Source: Clostridium swellfunianum
GTDB lineage: Bacteria; Bacillota; Clostridia; Clostridiales; Clostridiaceae
Assembly (NCBI RefSeq): GCF_023656515.1
Contig: NZ_JAMOFV010000006.1
Coordinates: forward strand, 3,822,501-3,886,500
DNA length: 64,000 nt
Direction of reading: 5' to 3'
In this document: one piece after another, positions 46,112-54,472 of the stretch
Layout: every line of letters begins with the position of its first letter
How positions within the stretch are numbered: position 1 is the first letter of the stretch
Program-made: the position numbers and the translations under genes
The notes under the pieces: model-generated
The model's database searches: none
What the model saw: only the letters and a program-made list of their open reading frames with translations
Told to the model about the DNA's origin: nothing

Positions 46112-46142
46112 GTATCCCTACTCAAGGATATAGGAGGGAATT

Positions 46143-47492
46143 ATGTTTAAGAAGATTCTTATTGCAAATAGAGGTGAAATAGCTGTTAGAATCATTCGTG
46201 CTTGCAGAGAAATGGGAATTGAAACTGTTGCAGTTTATTCTCAGGCAGATAAGGATGCTCTTCATGCTGAAATGGCCGATTATGCTGTATGTATAGGCCC
46301 AGCTAAAGCAAGAGACAGTTATTTAAATATGCAAAATATAATAAGTGCTACAGTGCTTTCAGGCGCTGAGGCAATACACCCTGGTTTTGGTTTTCTTTCT
46401 GAAAACAGCGAATTTGCTGAAATGTGCAGAGAGTGCAATATAACATTTATTGGCCCAGACTCGGAAAGCATTGAAAAGATGGGTAACAAGTCAAGAGCCA
46501 GGGAGATAATGATGGAGGCAGGTGTTCCTGTTGTTCCAGGTTCAAGTGGTTCGGTAGAAAACATAGAAATTGGTCTTGAACTTGCAGAAAAAATAGGATA
46601 CCCAGTAATGATAAAAGCTTCCGCCGGAGGCGGAGGACGAGGTATAAGAATAGTTAAAAACAGTAATGAGTTTGCTAAGGCTTTTGAGACAGCAAAGTCA
46701 GAAGCAAAAGGTGCCTTTGGCGATGACACTATGTATGTAGAGAAGTTTGTTGAAAATCCAAGGCATATAGAGTTTCAAATTTTGGCTGACAGCTATGGCA
46801 ACACAGTTTATCTAGGAGAAAGAGACTGCTCTATCCAAAGAAGAAACCAAAAGGTTTTGGAGGAAGCACCTTCACCTGTTATGACTGGAGAACTTAGAAA
46901 ACAAATGGGTGATATTGCTGTAAAGGCAGCTAAGGCAGTTAACTATAAAAATGCAGGAACTATAGAATTTCTTGTTGATAAATATGGTAGTTATTATTTC
47001 ATGGAAATGAATACCCGTATACAGGTGGAACATCCTATAACAGAAATGATAACTGGTGTTGATTTAATAAAAGAGCAAATAAAGATAGCAGCTGGAGAAA
47101 AGCTTTCTATAAAGCAAGAAGATATAAGAATAGAAGGTCATGCTATTGAGTGCCGTATAAATGCTGAAAATCCTGATTTAGGTTTTAGACCTTCACCGGG
47201 AAGAATAGAAAGAATGCACATACCAGGGGGACTTGGAGTAAGACTTGACAGTGCTGCTTACCAAGGATACGTTATCCCTCCAACCTATGATTCTATGATA
47301 GGAAAGCTTATCGTTCACGGTAAGACTCGTGAAGAGGCAATTAATAGGATGAAGAGAGCCTTAGGTGAGTTTGTAATAGAAGGTGTAGATACAAATATAG
47401 ATTTTCAATTTAGAATTCTAAGTAACGAAGTCTTTGCAAGCGGGGAATTTGATACTGGATTCATTCCCAAAGTGCTTAAAATAAATGTTTAA
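46143..47492 (+). CDS. accC: Acetyl-CoA carboxylase, biotin carboxylase subunit
   Basis: 449 residues. The N-terminal ANRGEIAVRIIRACREMGI, the glycine-rich ATP-grasp loop SAGGGGRGIR near 160-169, and EMNTRIQVEH near 288-297 are all canonical. Uses ATP and bicarbonate to carboxylate the AccB biotin. Normal length; the binding site is TAGGAGGGAATT. Confidence 0.97.
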   Translation: MFKKILIANRGEIAVRIIRACREMGIETVAVYSQADKDALHAEMADYAVCIGPAKARDSYLNMQNIISATVLSGAEAIHPGFGFLSENSEFAEMCRECNITFIGPDSESIEKMGNKSRAREIMMEAGVPVVPGSSGSVENIEIGLELAEKIGYPVMIKASAGGGGRGIRIVKNSNEFAKAFETAKSEAKGAFGDDTMYVEKFVENPRHIEFQILADSYGNTVYLGERDCSIQRRNQKVLEEAPSPVMTGELRKQMGDIAVKAAKAVNYKNAGTIEFLVDKYGSYYFMEMNTRIQVEHPITEMITGVDLIKEQIKIAAGEKLSIKQEDIRIEGHAIECRINAENPDLGFRPSPGRIERMHIPGGLGVRLDSAAYQGYVIPPTYDSMIGKLIVHGKTREEAINRMKRALGEFVIEGVDTNIDFQFRILSNEVFASGEFDTGFIPKVLKINV

Positions 47493-47518
47493 TTTTATCT
47501 GGAAGTTGGTGGTAGCCG

Positions 47519-48409
47519 ATGTTTAATGGACTGTTTAAGAAAACTAAATATATAACTGTAAGTCAGACTCCTGTTAATACTGTTTCACAAAATACTAAGC
47601 CTGAAAATAAGCAGGAGGAACAAAAGCCCAATATACCAAACGGCATGTGGGTGAAGTGTGAATGCTGTGGGAAAACCCTATACAAGAAAGATTTGGAAAA
47701 GCATCAGCTTGTATGCCAAGATTGTGGCAAGCACTTTAGAATGCCAGCTTTAGATAGAATTAACTATATAATTGATGAAGGAACCTTTGTAGAACTTGAT
47801 AGAAAAATGACCAGTGGAAATCCATTAGACTTCCCGGGCTACGAAAATAAGCTTAAGGGGTTAAGAGAGGATACAGGTTTGGATGAGGCTGCGGTAGTTG
47901 GCAAAGGGAAAATAAATGGGCAGGCTGTTGTAATTGGGGTCATGGATAGCCGATTCATGATGGGCAGCATGGGCTCAGTTGTTGGAGAAAAATTAACTAG
48001 AGCTATTGAAAATGCTACAAAGAAAAGGCTTCCTGTAGTAATATTTACTGCCTCTGGTGGAGCTAGAATGCAGGAGGGAATGTACTCCTTAATGCAGATG
48101 GCTAAGGTAAGCGCAGCACTTGCTAGGCATAATGAAGAAGGGCTACTATACGTTCCTGTGCTTACAGACCCAACTACAGGCGGAGTTACTGCGAGCTTTG
48201 CAATGCTTGGAGACATAATCTTGGCAGAACCAGGAGCTTTAATTGGCTTTGCTGGTAAGAGAGTAATTGAACAGACAATAAAACAAAGTCTTCCAGAAGG
48301 TTTTCAGACTGCTGAATTTTTACTAGAGCATGGCTTTATTGATGCCGTTGTTCCAAGAGAAAAGCAAAAGGAAGTTTTAGCGCAGATTTTAAATCTGCAC
48401 GTAATTTAG
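47519..48409 (+). CDS. accD: Acetyl-CoA carboxylase carboxyltransferase beta subunit
   Basis: 296 residues. The zinc ribbon has Cys47, Cys50, Cys66 and Cys69. The carboxyltransferase core follows, with [16 protein letters not shown] and [12 protein letters not shown]. The N-terminal about 40 residues are a variable Gln/Lys-rich extension. It pairs with AccA to form the malonyl-CoA synthesising transferase. Confidence 0.96.
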   Translation: MFNGLFKKTKYITVSQTPVNTVSQNTKPENKQEEQKPNIPNGMWVKCECCGKTLYKKDLEKHQLVCQDCGKHFRMPALDRINYIIDEGTFVELDRKMTSGNPLDFPGYENKLKGLREDTGLDEAAVVGKGKINGQAVVIGVMDSRFMMGSMGSVVGEKLTRAIENATKKRLPVVIFTASGGARMQEGMYSLMQMAKVSAALARHNEEGLLYVPVLTDPTTGGVTASFAMLGDIILAEPGALIGFAGKRVIEQTIKQSLPEGFQTAEFLLEHGFIDAVVPREKQKEVLAQILNLHVI

Positions 48410-48420
48410 GTGGTGATATC

Positions 48421-49371
48421 GTGGCTGTACTAGAATTTGAAAAGAAAATTGAAGAGTTAGCTAATAAGATAGAGGATGTTAAGAGATTTTCAAAGGAGCA
48501 GGATGTAGATCTTTCAATTGAAATTGAAAAGCTTGAGAAAAAGCTTGAGGAAATGAAAAGCCAGGTTTACACCAATCTAAGTGCGTGGGAGAAAGTAACC
48601 TTGGCAAAGCTTGTGGAAAGACCTACAGCTTTAGATTATATTGAAAAGATATTTACAGATTTTATTGAGTTCCACGGTGACAGGCTGTTTGGTGATGATC
48701 CTTCAATAGTTGGTGGAGTTGGGAAGCTAAACGGAAGACCAGTAACTGTTATTGGTCAACAAAAAGGAAGAGATACTAAGGAATATATTAAGAGAAACTT
48801 TGGAATGCCAAATCCTGAAGGCTATAGAAAAGCTTTAAGGCTTATGAAGCAGGCAGAAAAGTTTAATAGACCGGTAATATGCTTTGTAGATACTCCGGGG
48901 GCTTATCCAGGAATAGGGGCAGAGGAAAGAGGACAAGGAGAAGCTATAGCAAGAAACCTTATGGAAATGGCAAATCTAAAGGTACCTGTGGTGTCAGTAG
49001 TAATTGGTGAAGGTGGCAGCGGTGGAGCATTGGCTATGGCTGTAGCTGATGAGGTATGGATGCTTGAAAACTCCATATATTCAATTCTCTCACCAGAAGG
49101 CTTTGCAAGCATACTTTGGAAGGATAGCAGTAGGGCTAAAGAAGCAGCTGGTGTCATGAAAATAACTGCTGATGATTTAAAAAGCTTTGGAATCATAGAC
49201 AGAGTTATTAAGGAACCATTAGGTGGAGCACACAAAAATGTTGATGAAACAGCAGCTAACATTAAATCAGCTTTAGAAGAAACAATAGGTATATTAGTAA
49301 AATATGATAGAGATACGCTTTTAAATAGAAGATATGATAAGTTTAGAAGCTTTGGAATATATAATGAGTAG
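48421..49371 (+). CDS. accA: Acetyl-CoA carboxylase carboxyltransferase alpha subunit
   Basis: 316 residues with a GTG start preceded by AGGTGGTGAT. An N-terminal coiled-coil (about 1-45) leads into the transferase core ([44 protein letters not shown]). It is the last gene of the fatty acid operon and is closed by a terminator. Confidence 0.96.
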   Translation: MAVLEFEKKIEELANKIEDVKRFSKEQDVDLSIEIEKLEKKLEEMKSQVYTNLSAWEKVTLAKLVERPTALDYIEKIFTDFIEFHGDRLFGDDPSIVGGVGKLNGRPVTVIGQQKGRDTKEYIKRNFGMPNPEGYRKALRLMKQAEKFNRPVICFVDTPGAYPGIGAEERGQGEAIARNLMEMANLKVPVVSVVIGEGGSGGALAMAVADEVWMLENSIYSILSPEGFASILWKDSSRAKEAAGVMKITADDLKSFGIIDRVIKEPLGGAHKNVDETAANIKSALEETIGILVKYDRDTLLNRRYDKFRSFGIYNE

Positions 49372-49405
49372 GCTAAGTTGTAATGACTTAGCCTCTTTAT
49401 TTTTA
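49370..49405 (+). terminator. Terminator of the fatty acid operon
   Basis: A 9-bp stem AGGCTAAGT / ACTTAGCCT with a 7-nt loop, followed by CTTTATTTTTAT. Its first base lies in the accA stop codon. Confidence 0.88.
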
Positions 49406-49570
49406 TAATACAAATATAATAAATTCTGATAATAACTGCTTTAGTTAAAACCAAGAGCTTTATATAAAAATGCCAAGGCTTAATTGACTTAGCAGGAATT
49501 TTCAAAGTGGCATAGAAATATATATAAAAAGATATTTAAATATCAATTTAAGTTTAATGGGGGAAATTTT

Positions 49571-50812
49571 ATGAATAAAGAATTTTTTACAAGAAATAGA
49601 GCAAATCTATTAAAAAGAATAAAAGATAATTCTATACTAGTACTGTTTTCAGGAGAAGCACCTCAAAAGTCTGCGGATGAAGATTATAGTTTTACACCTA
49701 ATAGAAATTTTTATTACTTAACAGGTGTAAATAGAGAAAAGACAATATTAATGATAACAAAGATAGACGATAAAGTTAGTCAGACGCTATTTATAGAAAA
49801 AGCGGATCCAGTTGTAGAAAAATGGGTAGGAAAAAGAATGACAGTTGAAGAAGCTAAAGAAGCCTCAGGAATAGATAATATTAAGTTATTGGATGGCTTT
49901 GAAAGCGTCTTAGGTAGATACATACTTTCATATGATGTAAAGAGACTATATCTTGATCTTGAAAGTAGGGGATGGGACTCAGTACCCACAAGAGCTAATT
50001 TATTTGCGAGGACAGTTTTTGAAAAATACCCGCAGATTAAGATTAAGAATATATATCATGATATTTGCAATTTAAGAGTTATAAAAGGCGAAGAAGAAAT
50101 TGTTGAAATAAAAAAAGCTATAGAAATAACTTACGAAGGTATTAAGAGCCTCATGAATAATGCAAGACCAGGCATGCTTGAATACCAAATTGAGGCTAAC
50201 TTTGATTATGTTTTAAAGTGTAGCGGAGTAACTGATTATGCATTTAAAACCATTGCTGCATCAGGAGTTAACGGCACAGTACTTCACTATTCAAAAAACA
50301 ACGCCAATACACAAGATGGTGATTTGATTTTATTTGATTTAGGAGCGCAGTGGAAGTACTATAATGCAGATATTAGCAGAACTTTCCCTGTTAATGGAAA
50401 ATTTACTGAAAGACAAAAGGAAATTTATAATATTGTTCTAAAAGCAATGGAAGATACTATGGCAGTTATAAAACCAGGAGTTCCATTTTCAAAGCTTAAC
50501 GAGGCTACAAAACTATCTCTTGCAGAGAGCCTAAAGAAAATAGGACTTATTAATGAAGACTCAGAGCTCTCGAAATACTATTATCATGGAGTGAGTCACT
50601 ATTTAGGTCTTGATACTCATGATGTTGGAGATGGAAATACAGAGCTTAAGTCTGGAATGGTATTAACTGTGGAACCTGGACTTTACATTGAAGAAGAGAA
50701 GATAGGAATCAGGATTGAGGATGATGTTCTTGTAACTGAGAGTGGTTATGAGAACCTGTCTAAAGATATAATTAAAACTGTAGAAGATATTGAACAGTTT
50801 ATGAATAGATAA
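49571..50812 (+). CDS. pepP: Xaa-Pro aminopeptidase (M24 family)
   Basis: 413 residues. The N-terminal AMP_N-type domain (FTPNRNFYYLTGV) is followed by the pita-bread metallopeptidase domain. Metal ligands are in FDLGAQWKYYNADISRTF, HGVSHYLGLDTHDVG, VEPGLYIEEEKIGIRIEDD. It removes N-terminal residues before proline with two Mn or Co ions. Cytoplasmic, no signal. The binding site is TGGGGGAAATTTT. The 199-bp upstream gap holds the accA terminator and a loose ATGCCA/TGGCAT stem at 49470-49513, with no other gene. Confidence 0.93.
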   Translation: MNKEFFTRNRANLLKRIKDNSILVLFSGEAPQKSADEDYSFTPNRNFYYLTGVNREKTILMITKIDDKVSQTLFIEKADPVVEKWVGKRMTVEEAKEASGIDNIKLLDGFESVLGRYILSYDVKRLYLDLESRGWDSVPTRANLFARTVFEKYPQIKIKNIYHDICNLRVIKGEEEIVEIKKAIEITYEGIKSLMNNARPGMLEYQIEANFDYVLKCSGVTDYAFKTIAASGVNGTVLHYSKNNANTQDGDLILFDLGAQWKYYNADISRTFPVNGKFTERQKEIYNIVLKAMEDTMAVIKPGVPFSKLNEATKLSLAESLKKIGLINEDSELSKYYYHGVSHYLGLDTHDVGDGNTELKSGMVLTVEPGLYIEEEKIGIRIEDDVLVTESGYENLSKDIIKTVEDIEQFMNR

Positions 50813-50818
50813 ACTAAG

Positions 50819-50856
50819 AACCGTTAAGGTAATTAATGTTGCTTTAGCGGTTTTTC
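50819..50856 (+). terminator. Terminator after pepP
   Basis: An 11-bp stem AACCGTTAAGG / CTTTAGCGGTT (with two G-T pairs), loop about 12 nt, then TTTTT. Confidence 0.82.
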
Positions 50857-50966
50857 CCATTGTTTTCATAGTATTAGTATTAGTATTTACTTCGGCACAT
50901 ACAATTAAGATATAATACAAAGGATTATAAAACGTATGTACAGGCGTAGGTTATAGGGGGATAAAA

Positions 50967-51872
50967 ATGCTTAACAGAACTACTTCTACAGTGCTTTTTG
51001 TTATAGTGGCTATTATTTTTATTTCAGGATGCAGCTCACAAAAAAAGCAACAGGAAAACCTGCTTTCAGAAAAGGCTATTTCTGAGGCCAAATCAATCAG
51101 CACACCAGAGGAGCAAGATAATAATGATGAAATCTCAGAGGCGATATTAAGAAATAAAAGCATGAAATATACTGAACTAGCTCTCAAGTTTAAGGAAAAA
51201 AGTGCCGATGAAGTTATCAATGATAATAAGAAAATAGCATACTTAACTTTCGATGATACCATGTCAGAAAATACAGCTAGAATTCTGGATACTTTAGCGA
51301 AATATAACATAAAGGCAACTTTTTTTCCTAACTTGGAGCTTGATGGGAAAAACTCTGAATTTGAAAAACGAATGCTTAAAAGAATGGCTGATGAAGGACA
51401 TGAAATAGGAAACCATACTGCTTCGCATAAATATTCATATATTTATTCTTCAATTGACAAGTATATGGAGGACACAGAAAAGTTAAATGATTTTATATAT
51501 GAAGCAGCAGGAATGAGACCAAAGCTTATCCGTTTTCCTGGAGGCTCAAATAACCAAGTAAGTTGGGCATATGGTGGAAGGCTTTTCATGAAAAAGCTTA
51601 TATCTACAGTTAGAGAACAAGGCTACCAATATTTTGATTGGAACGTGTCTTCAGCGGATGCGGCAGCAGATACTGTTCCTAAGGAAACAATAGTGAAAAA
51701 TGTTTTACAGGGGGCAAAAGGAAAGAATAAAGCTATTATTCTTATGCACGGCAGCAGATTGAAAACTACTTCAACTGAGGCACTTCCTCAAGTTATTGAG
51801 GGGTTAAAAGTGATGGGGTATGAATTTGATGCACTTTCCAAGGATGCATTTACAGTTCAGTTCATAAAATAA
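50967..51872 (+). CDS. Polysaccharide deacetylase lipoprotein (NodB domain)
   Basis: 301 residues. The signal with lipobox FISGC (Cys about 22) predicts a lipoprotein anchored outside. A charged linker (about 25-80) leads to the NodB domain: TFDDTMSEN (metal Asp), HEIGNHTASH (two metal His), RFPGGSNN, and ILMHGS near the C-terminus. It probably deacetylates peptidoglycan or another wall glycan. Canonical TFDDGP is TFDDTM here. The usual arginine and aspartate positions of the active site look intact. Confidence 0.9.
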   Translation: MLNRTTSTVLFVIVAIIFISGCSSQKKQQENLLSEKAISEAKSISTPEEQDNNDEISEAILRNKSMKYTELALKFKEKSADEVINDNKKIAYLTFDDTMSENTARILDTLAKYNIKATFFPNLELDGKNSEFEKRMLKRMADEGHEIGNHTASHKYSYIYSSIDKYMEDTEKLNDFIYEAAGMRPKLIRFPGGSNNQVSWAYGGRLFMKKLISTVREQGYQYFDWNVSSADAAADTVPKETIVKNVLQGAKGKNKAIILMHGSRLKTTSTEALPQVIEGLKVMGYEFDALSKDAFTVQFIK

Positions 51873-51908
51873 ATATATAAAGTTTTATAAACATTCATAT
51901 TTGTCCTA
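51873..51908 (+). other. Short gap before riboswitch promoter
   Basis: An AT-rich gap with no gene. A loose hairpin (GTCCTAT / ATAAGGAC, 51903-51925) partly overlaps the downstream promoter and might terminate the deacetylase transcript, but it has mismatches and a weak T-run. Confidence 0.4.
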
Positions 51909-51937
51909 TTGCAAACTATAAGGACCTTTTATATAAT
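51909..51937 (+). promoter_or_regulatory. Promoter of the c-di-GMP riboswitch transcript
   Basis: TTGCAA (51909-51914) and TATAAT (51932-51937) with 17-bp spacing give a transcription start near 51944, about 20 nt before the riboswitch core. Confidence 0.75.
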
Positions 51938-51960
51938 TAGTTTAGAGAAAGTAAAACTCG

Positions 51961-52040
51961 ATAAAGGCAAAACTAACGAAAGTTAGTGACGCAAAGCTAT
52001 AGGGACTAAAGTGAGAAACACTACGTCAGCCAGTTGCCGA
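51961..52040 (+). promoter_or_regulatory. Cyclic di-GMP-I (GEMM-I) riboswitch
   Basis: All GEMM-I landmarks occur in order. These are AAAGGCAAA, a hairpin with a GAAA tetraloop (CTAAC / GTTAG), the core GACGCAAAGC, the tetraloop-receptor side ACTAAAG, and the closing GTTGCCG. P1 forms from GGCAA (51966-51970) and TTGCC (52034-52038). The P1 5' strand AAAGGCA (51963-51969) is also complementary to TGCCTTT (52066-52072) in the following terminator. Ligand binding should therefore free the terminator, giving an OFF switch (inference). Confidence 0.93.
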
Positions 52041-52058
52041 AAGGTTTGGAAAGATTTT

Positions 52059-52090
52059 ACACCCATGCCTTTTTGGTATGGGTATTTTTT
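52059..52090 (+). terminator. Riboswitch-controlled terminator
   Basis: A 9-bp stem ACCCATGCC / GGTATGGGT (one G-T pair), loop TTTTT, followed by ATTTTTT. It lies 20 nt after the riboswitch core, the expected expression platform. Confidence 0.92.
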
Positions 52091-52321
52091 ATTGTCAAGT
52101 AATTGAGTTTCTTGATTTAATAAATGCTTCAAGTTGAAGCATTTATGATCATAATTAAGTAGATGAATATAACAGAGCAAGTAACAAGCAAAAGAAGAGG
52201 TAAAAGTAGACCCAATAATTATACTATTCCCTCTAGTATAGTTTATCTTCCCCAATTTTCACGGTGTTTTTGGCATCTAAATTAAATAGCCTCTTCTTGC
52301 AGCTAGGTAAATAGAGCAATA
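52091..52321 (+). other. Riboswitch read-through region without a convincing gene
   Basis: A 231-bp region lies between the riboswitch terminator and a second terminator. It has a stable hairpin AAATGCTTC / GAAGCATTT (52122-52130, 52136-52144). A 40-codon frame at 52163-52285 (starting MNITEQVTSK, Arg/Lys-rich middle) has no recognisable ribosome binding site. It may be a small peptide, a regulatory RNA or the remains of a lost target gene. The reverse-strand frame over 51983-52255 overlaps the riboswitch and is rejected. Confidence 0.4.
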
Positions 52322-52366
52322 GAAAAAACCATCAAGCAGTTTAAACCGCACTGATGGTTTTTTCTA
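52322..52366 (+). terminator. Second terminator, upstream of the RelA/SpoT-domain gene
   Basis: A 12-bp stem AAAAAACCATCA / TGATGGTTTTTT around a 17-nt loop, with further T residues. It separates the riboswitch unit from the gene at 52426, which has its own TATAAT at 52388-52393. Confidence 0.85.
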
Positions 52367-52425
52367 TTTTAAATTAAAGCATTATGATATAATCTATGAA
52401 GAAATAATATTAAGGAGGCTATTTC

Positions 52426-53337
52426 ATGAAAATCTCAAGGAAAGACTTTTTAATGAAATATCATCTTACTGAAAATGAAGTTGAAAGCATGGGAATAAAC
52501 TGGGAAACTCTTAATGCTATCTATTCAGATTATAATATATATAAAAATATTTATGAAACTCAGGCTGACTTTATAGCAAGTACCCTAAGAACTCATGGGA
52601 AAATACATTCTGTAAAATCTAGAGTTAAGGAATCAGAACATTTAATAGAGAAGATAATTAGAAAGACTCCAGATAGGAAGAAAAAATATGGTGAAGATTT
52701 TAAGTTTTCTGCTGAAAATTATAAGGAACAAATTACAGATTTAATAGGAATTAGAGCCATACATATTTTTAAAGAGGATTGGGAAGAAATACATAAATTT
52801 ATAACGAGCATGTGGAAAGTTGTTGAGATTACTGCAAATGTTAGAGAAGGTGATGACACCAAACGTTTTGAGGAACTTAATATTCAAATTCATTCAAGAA
52901 AATCCGGATATCGTTCAGTTCATTACTTGATTGAATCCTTCCCAACAAATCACAAGGTTATTGCTGAAATACAAGTGAGAACAATTTTTGAAGAAGGGTA
53001 TGGTGAGATAGATCACCAGTTGAGATATTCACACGGAGAAATTCCAGAGGTCTTAAGGCTTAATCTGCTACTCCTAAATCGTATAGTAGGTAGTTCTGAT
53101 GAAATGGCGTCTTTAATAAATATGCTCAACAGAAATTGGACTGAAATGGAACAAAAGTATGAAAATATTATCGATAATAAAAATAAAGAGATAGCTGAAC
53201 TAAAAAATATGATACTAGCATCCATGAACATTGAAGCTGAAGATAAAGGTGAAATATTGAAGAGCTTAGACAGAATAATAATGAAAGATGACTTGGTTAA
53301 TTTAACTGAAAATCTAGGTAAACCTTATATAAAATAA
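52426..53337 (+). CDS. RelA/SpoT-domain (p)ppGpp synthetase-like protein
   Basis: 303 residues. The synthetase domain covers about residues 70-205 (ITDLIGIRAIHIF, SGYRSVHYLIES, AEIQVRTIFEEGYGEIDHQLRY). There is no HD hydrolase domain or TGS/ACT regulatory region, so it is a small alarmone-synthetase-like protein. A C-terminal helical extension (about 225-303) is likely coiled coil. It probably makes (p)ppGpp or pGpp from GTP/GDP and ATP. It has its own promoter and a strong AAGGAGGC binding site. The HAD gene follows by 14 bp. Confidence 0.88.
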   Translation: MKISRKDFLMKYHLTENEVESMGINWETLNAIYSDYNIYKNIYETQADFIASTLRTHGKIHSVKSRVKESEHLIEKIIRKTPDRKKKYGEDFKFSAENYKEQITDLIGIRAIHIFKEDWEEIHKFITSMWKVVEITANVREGDDTKRFEELNIQIHSRKSGYRSVHYLIESFPTNHKVIAEIQVRTIFEEGYGEIDHQLRYSHGEIPEVLRLNLLLLNRIVGSSDEMASLINMLNRNWTEMEQKYENIIDNKNKEIAELKNMILASMNIEAEDKGEILKSLDRIIMKDDLVNLTENLGKPYIK

Positions 53338-53351
53338 AAGGAGGGATGCAA

Positions 53352-53975
53352 ATGTTTAAGAATATAATTTGGGACTTTGACGGCACGCTATTTAATACTT
53401 ATCCTGCAATGGTGTACGCTTTCAAGAGAGCTCTTGAAGATAGAGAGATAAAGGAAAGTGAAGAAAATATTTTAGAACATATGAAAGTTTCCTTCTATAC
53501 GGCAGCTAAACACTTTACTGAACTTTATAAGCTTGATAGCAGGTTCGTGGAAGAATATAGAGTATATGAAAAAAATTCAGACTTGGGTAAAATAATACCA
53601 TTTGCTTATGCTAAGGAAGTTTGCAGAGAACTTATAAATAAAGGTGGCAGGAACTTTATTTTGACTCATAGAGAAGAGGATACTGCACTTAAAATTTTAG
53701 ATTTTCATGACATGACAGAACTTTTTACTGAAGTAGTAACCATAGACAAAGGGTTCAAAAGAAAACCTGATATTGAAGGCTTCATATATTTAATTAATAA
53801 ATATGACATGAATAAGGCTGAAACTTTAGTTGTTGGTGATAGGGACATCGAGATAATAGGGGCTAAAAGTTCTGGAGCTAAATCCTGCTTGTATAATACC
53901 AATAAGGCATACATTTCTTTAGAAGCAGATTATATAGTTACTTCTTTAAAGGACTTAGAGAAAATAATATTTTAG
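53352..53975 (+). CDS. HAD-superfamily hydrolase (phosphoglycolate-phosphatase-like)
   Basis: 207 residues. Motif I is WDFDGTLFNTYPAM (catalytic Asp near residues 8-10), motif II Thr in ILTHREED, motif III Lys in KGFKRKPD, and motif IV VGDRDIE. The cap is helical (subfamily IA). The ATG at 53352 is chosen because AAAGGAGGG lies 8 nt upstream; the ATG at 53346 would overlap that site. Substrate unknown; the likely operon partner is the RelA/SpoT-domain gene. Confidence 0.87.
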   Translation: MFKNIIWDFDGTLFNTYPAMVYAFKRALEDREIKESEENILEHMKVSFYTAAKHFTELYKLDSRFVEEYRVYEKNSDLGKIIPFAYAKEVCRELINKGGRNFILTHREEDTALKILDFHDMTELFTEVVTIDKGFKRKPDIEGFIYLINKYDMNKAETLVVGDRDIEIIGAKSSGAKSCLYNTNKAYISLEADYIVTSLKDLEKIIF

Positions 53976-53978
53976 GTA

Positions 53979-54010
53979 AAGGCAGGTTATGAAACCTGCC
54001 TTGCATTTTT
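53979..54010 (+). terminator. Bidirectional terminator between convergent genes
   Basis: A 10-bp perfect stem AAGGCAGGTT / AACCTGCCTT, loop ATGA, trailing GCATTTTT. It lies between the HAD gene and the reverse-strand small gene. Confidence 0.88.
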
Positions 54011-54022
54011 ATGATCATATAT

Positions 54023-54217
54023 TTATCTATTTTTATTTTGTCTAGACTTTTGATTAAGTTCTACAGCTTCTTGAAGATCTGAGCTAGAAATGCTGTTTGT
54101 AAAGCTTTGTCCTAGCTCAGGATGAGTTAGGCTGACTTTTGACTTTCCATCAGATGTTGAGTTTGACCTTGCCTGTGCGTTTAATTGTTGAGTTTCTTGA
54201 AGATTTTTATCGTTCAT
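54023..54217 (-). CDS. Small hydrophilic Asn/Gln/Ser-rich protein with internal repeat
   Basis: 64 residues, no hydrophobic segment. Two related blocks, LQETQQLNAQARSN near the N-terminus and LQEAVELNQKSRQN at the C-terminus, show an internal duplication. Composition and size are reminiscent of small spore proteins, but no SASP signature is seen, so this is only a hint. The binding site GTGGGGA precedes the ATG. An 18-bp palindrome lies about 30-50 bp upstream of the start. Confidence 0.6.
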   Translation of the reverse strand: MNDKNLQETQQLNAQARSNSTSDGKSKVSLTHPELGQSFTNSISSSDLQEAVELNQKSRQNKNR

Positions 54218-54247
54218 ATTAAATTCCCCACTTTCAAAACTTTGAAT

Positions 54248-54265
54248 TATGCTAAATTTAGCATA
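54248..54265. promoter_or_regulatory. 18-bp perfect palindrome, candidate operator
   Basis: TATGCTAAATTTAGCATA is a perfect palindrome located 31-48 bp upstream of the small gene on the reverse strand. It is a likely transcription-factor site; no regulator is assigned. Confidence 0.45.
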
Positions 54266-54351
54266 TCTATAGTTTACCCATTACAATAGAAGGTATAAGT
54301 AAAGTTTTGGAATTTGAGTCACTAATACTGATTCTTTTAAGAGATTAAGGG

Positions 54352-54399
54352 CTAGCCAGCCATATGGTTAAATTGTTATATTCTTATATGGCTGGCTAG
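54352..54399. terminator. Long hairpin downstream of symporter gene
   Basis: A 14-bp perfect inverted repeat CTAGCCAGCCATAT / ATATGGCTGGCTAG with a 20-nt loop. Only a short TTTT follows on the plus side and the minus side is not T-rich. It may terminate the reverse-strand symporter transcript or stabilise its 3' end. Confidence 0.55.
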
Positions 54400-54472
54400 T
54401 TTTGCTATCTGCTATAGATTTTGTGGATTCTTTACTTTGGTAATATTGATTTTGACAGAGAAAGCTTCAGTT

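Noticed and set aside
51983-52255. 90-codon reverse-strand ORF
   Set aside because: It covers the riboswitch and its terminator on the opposite strand, with no binding site; shadow.
52163-52285. 40-codon ORF after the c-di-GMP riboswitch as a firm gene
   Set aside because: No ribosome binding site and no recognisable family; kept only as a hypothesis in the riboswitch finding.
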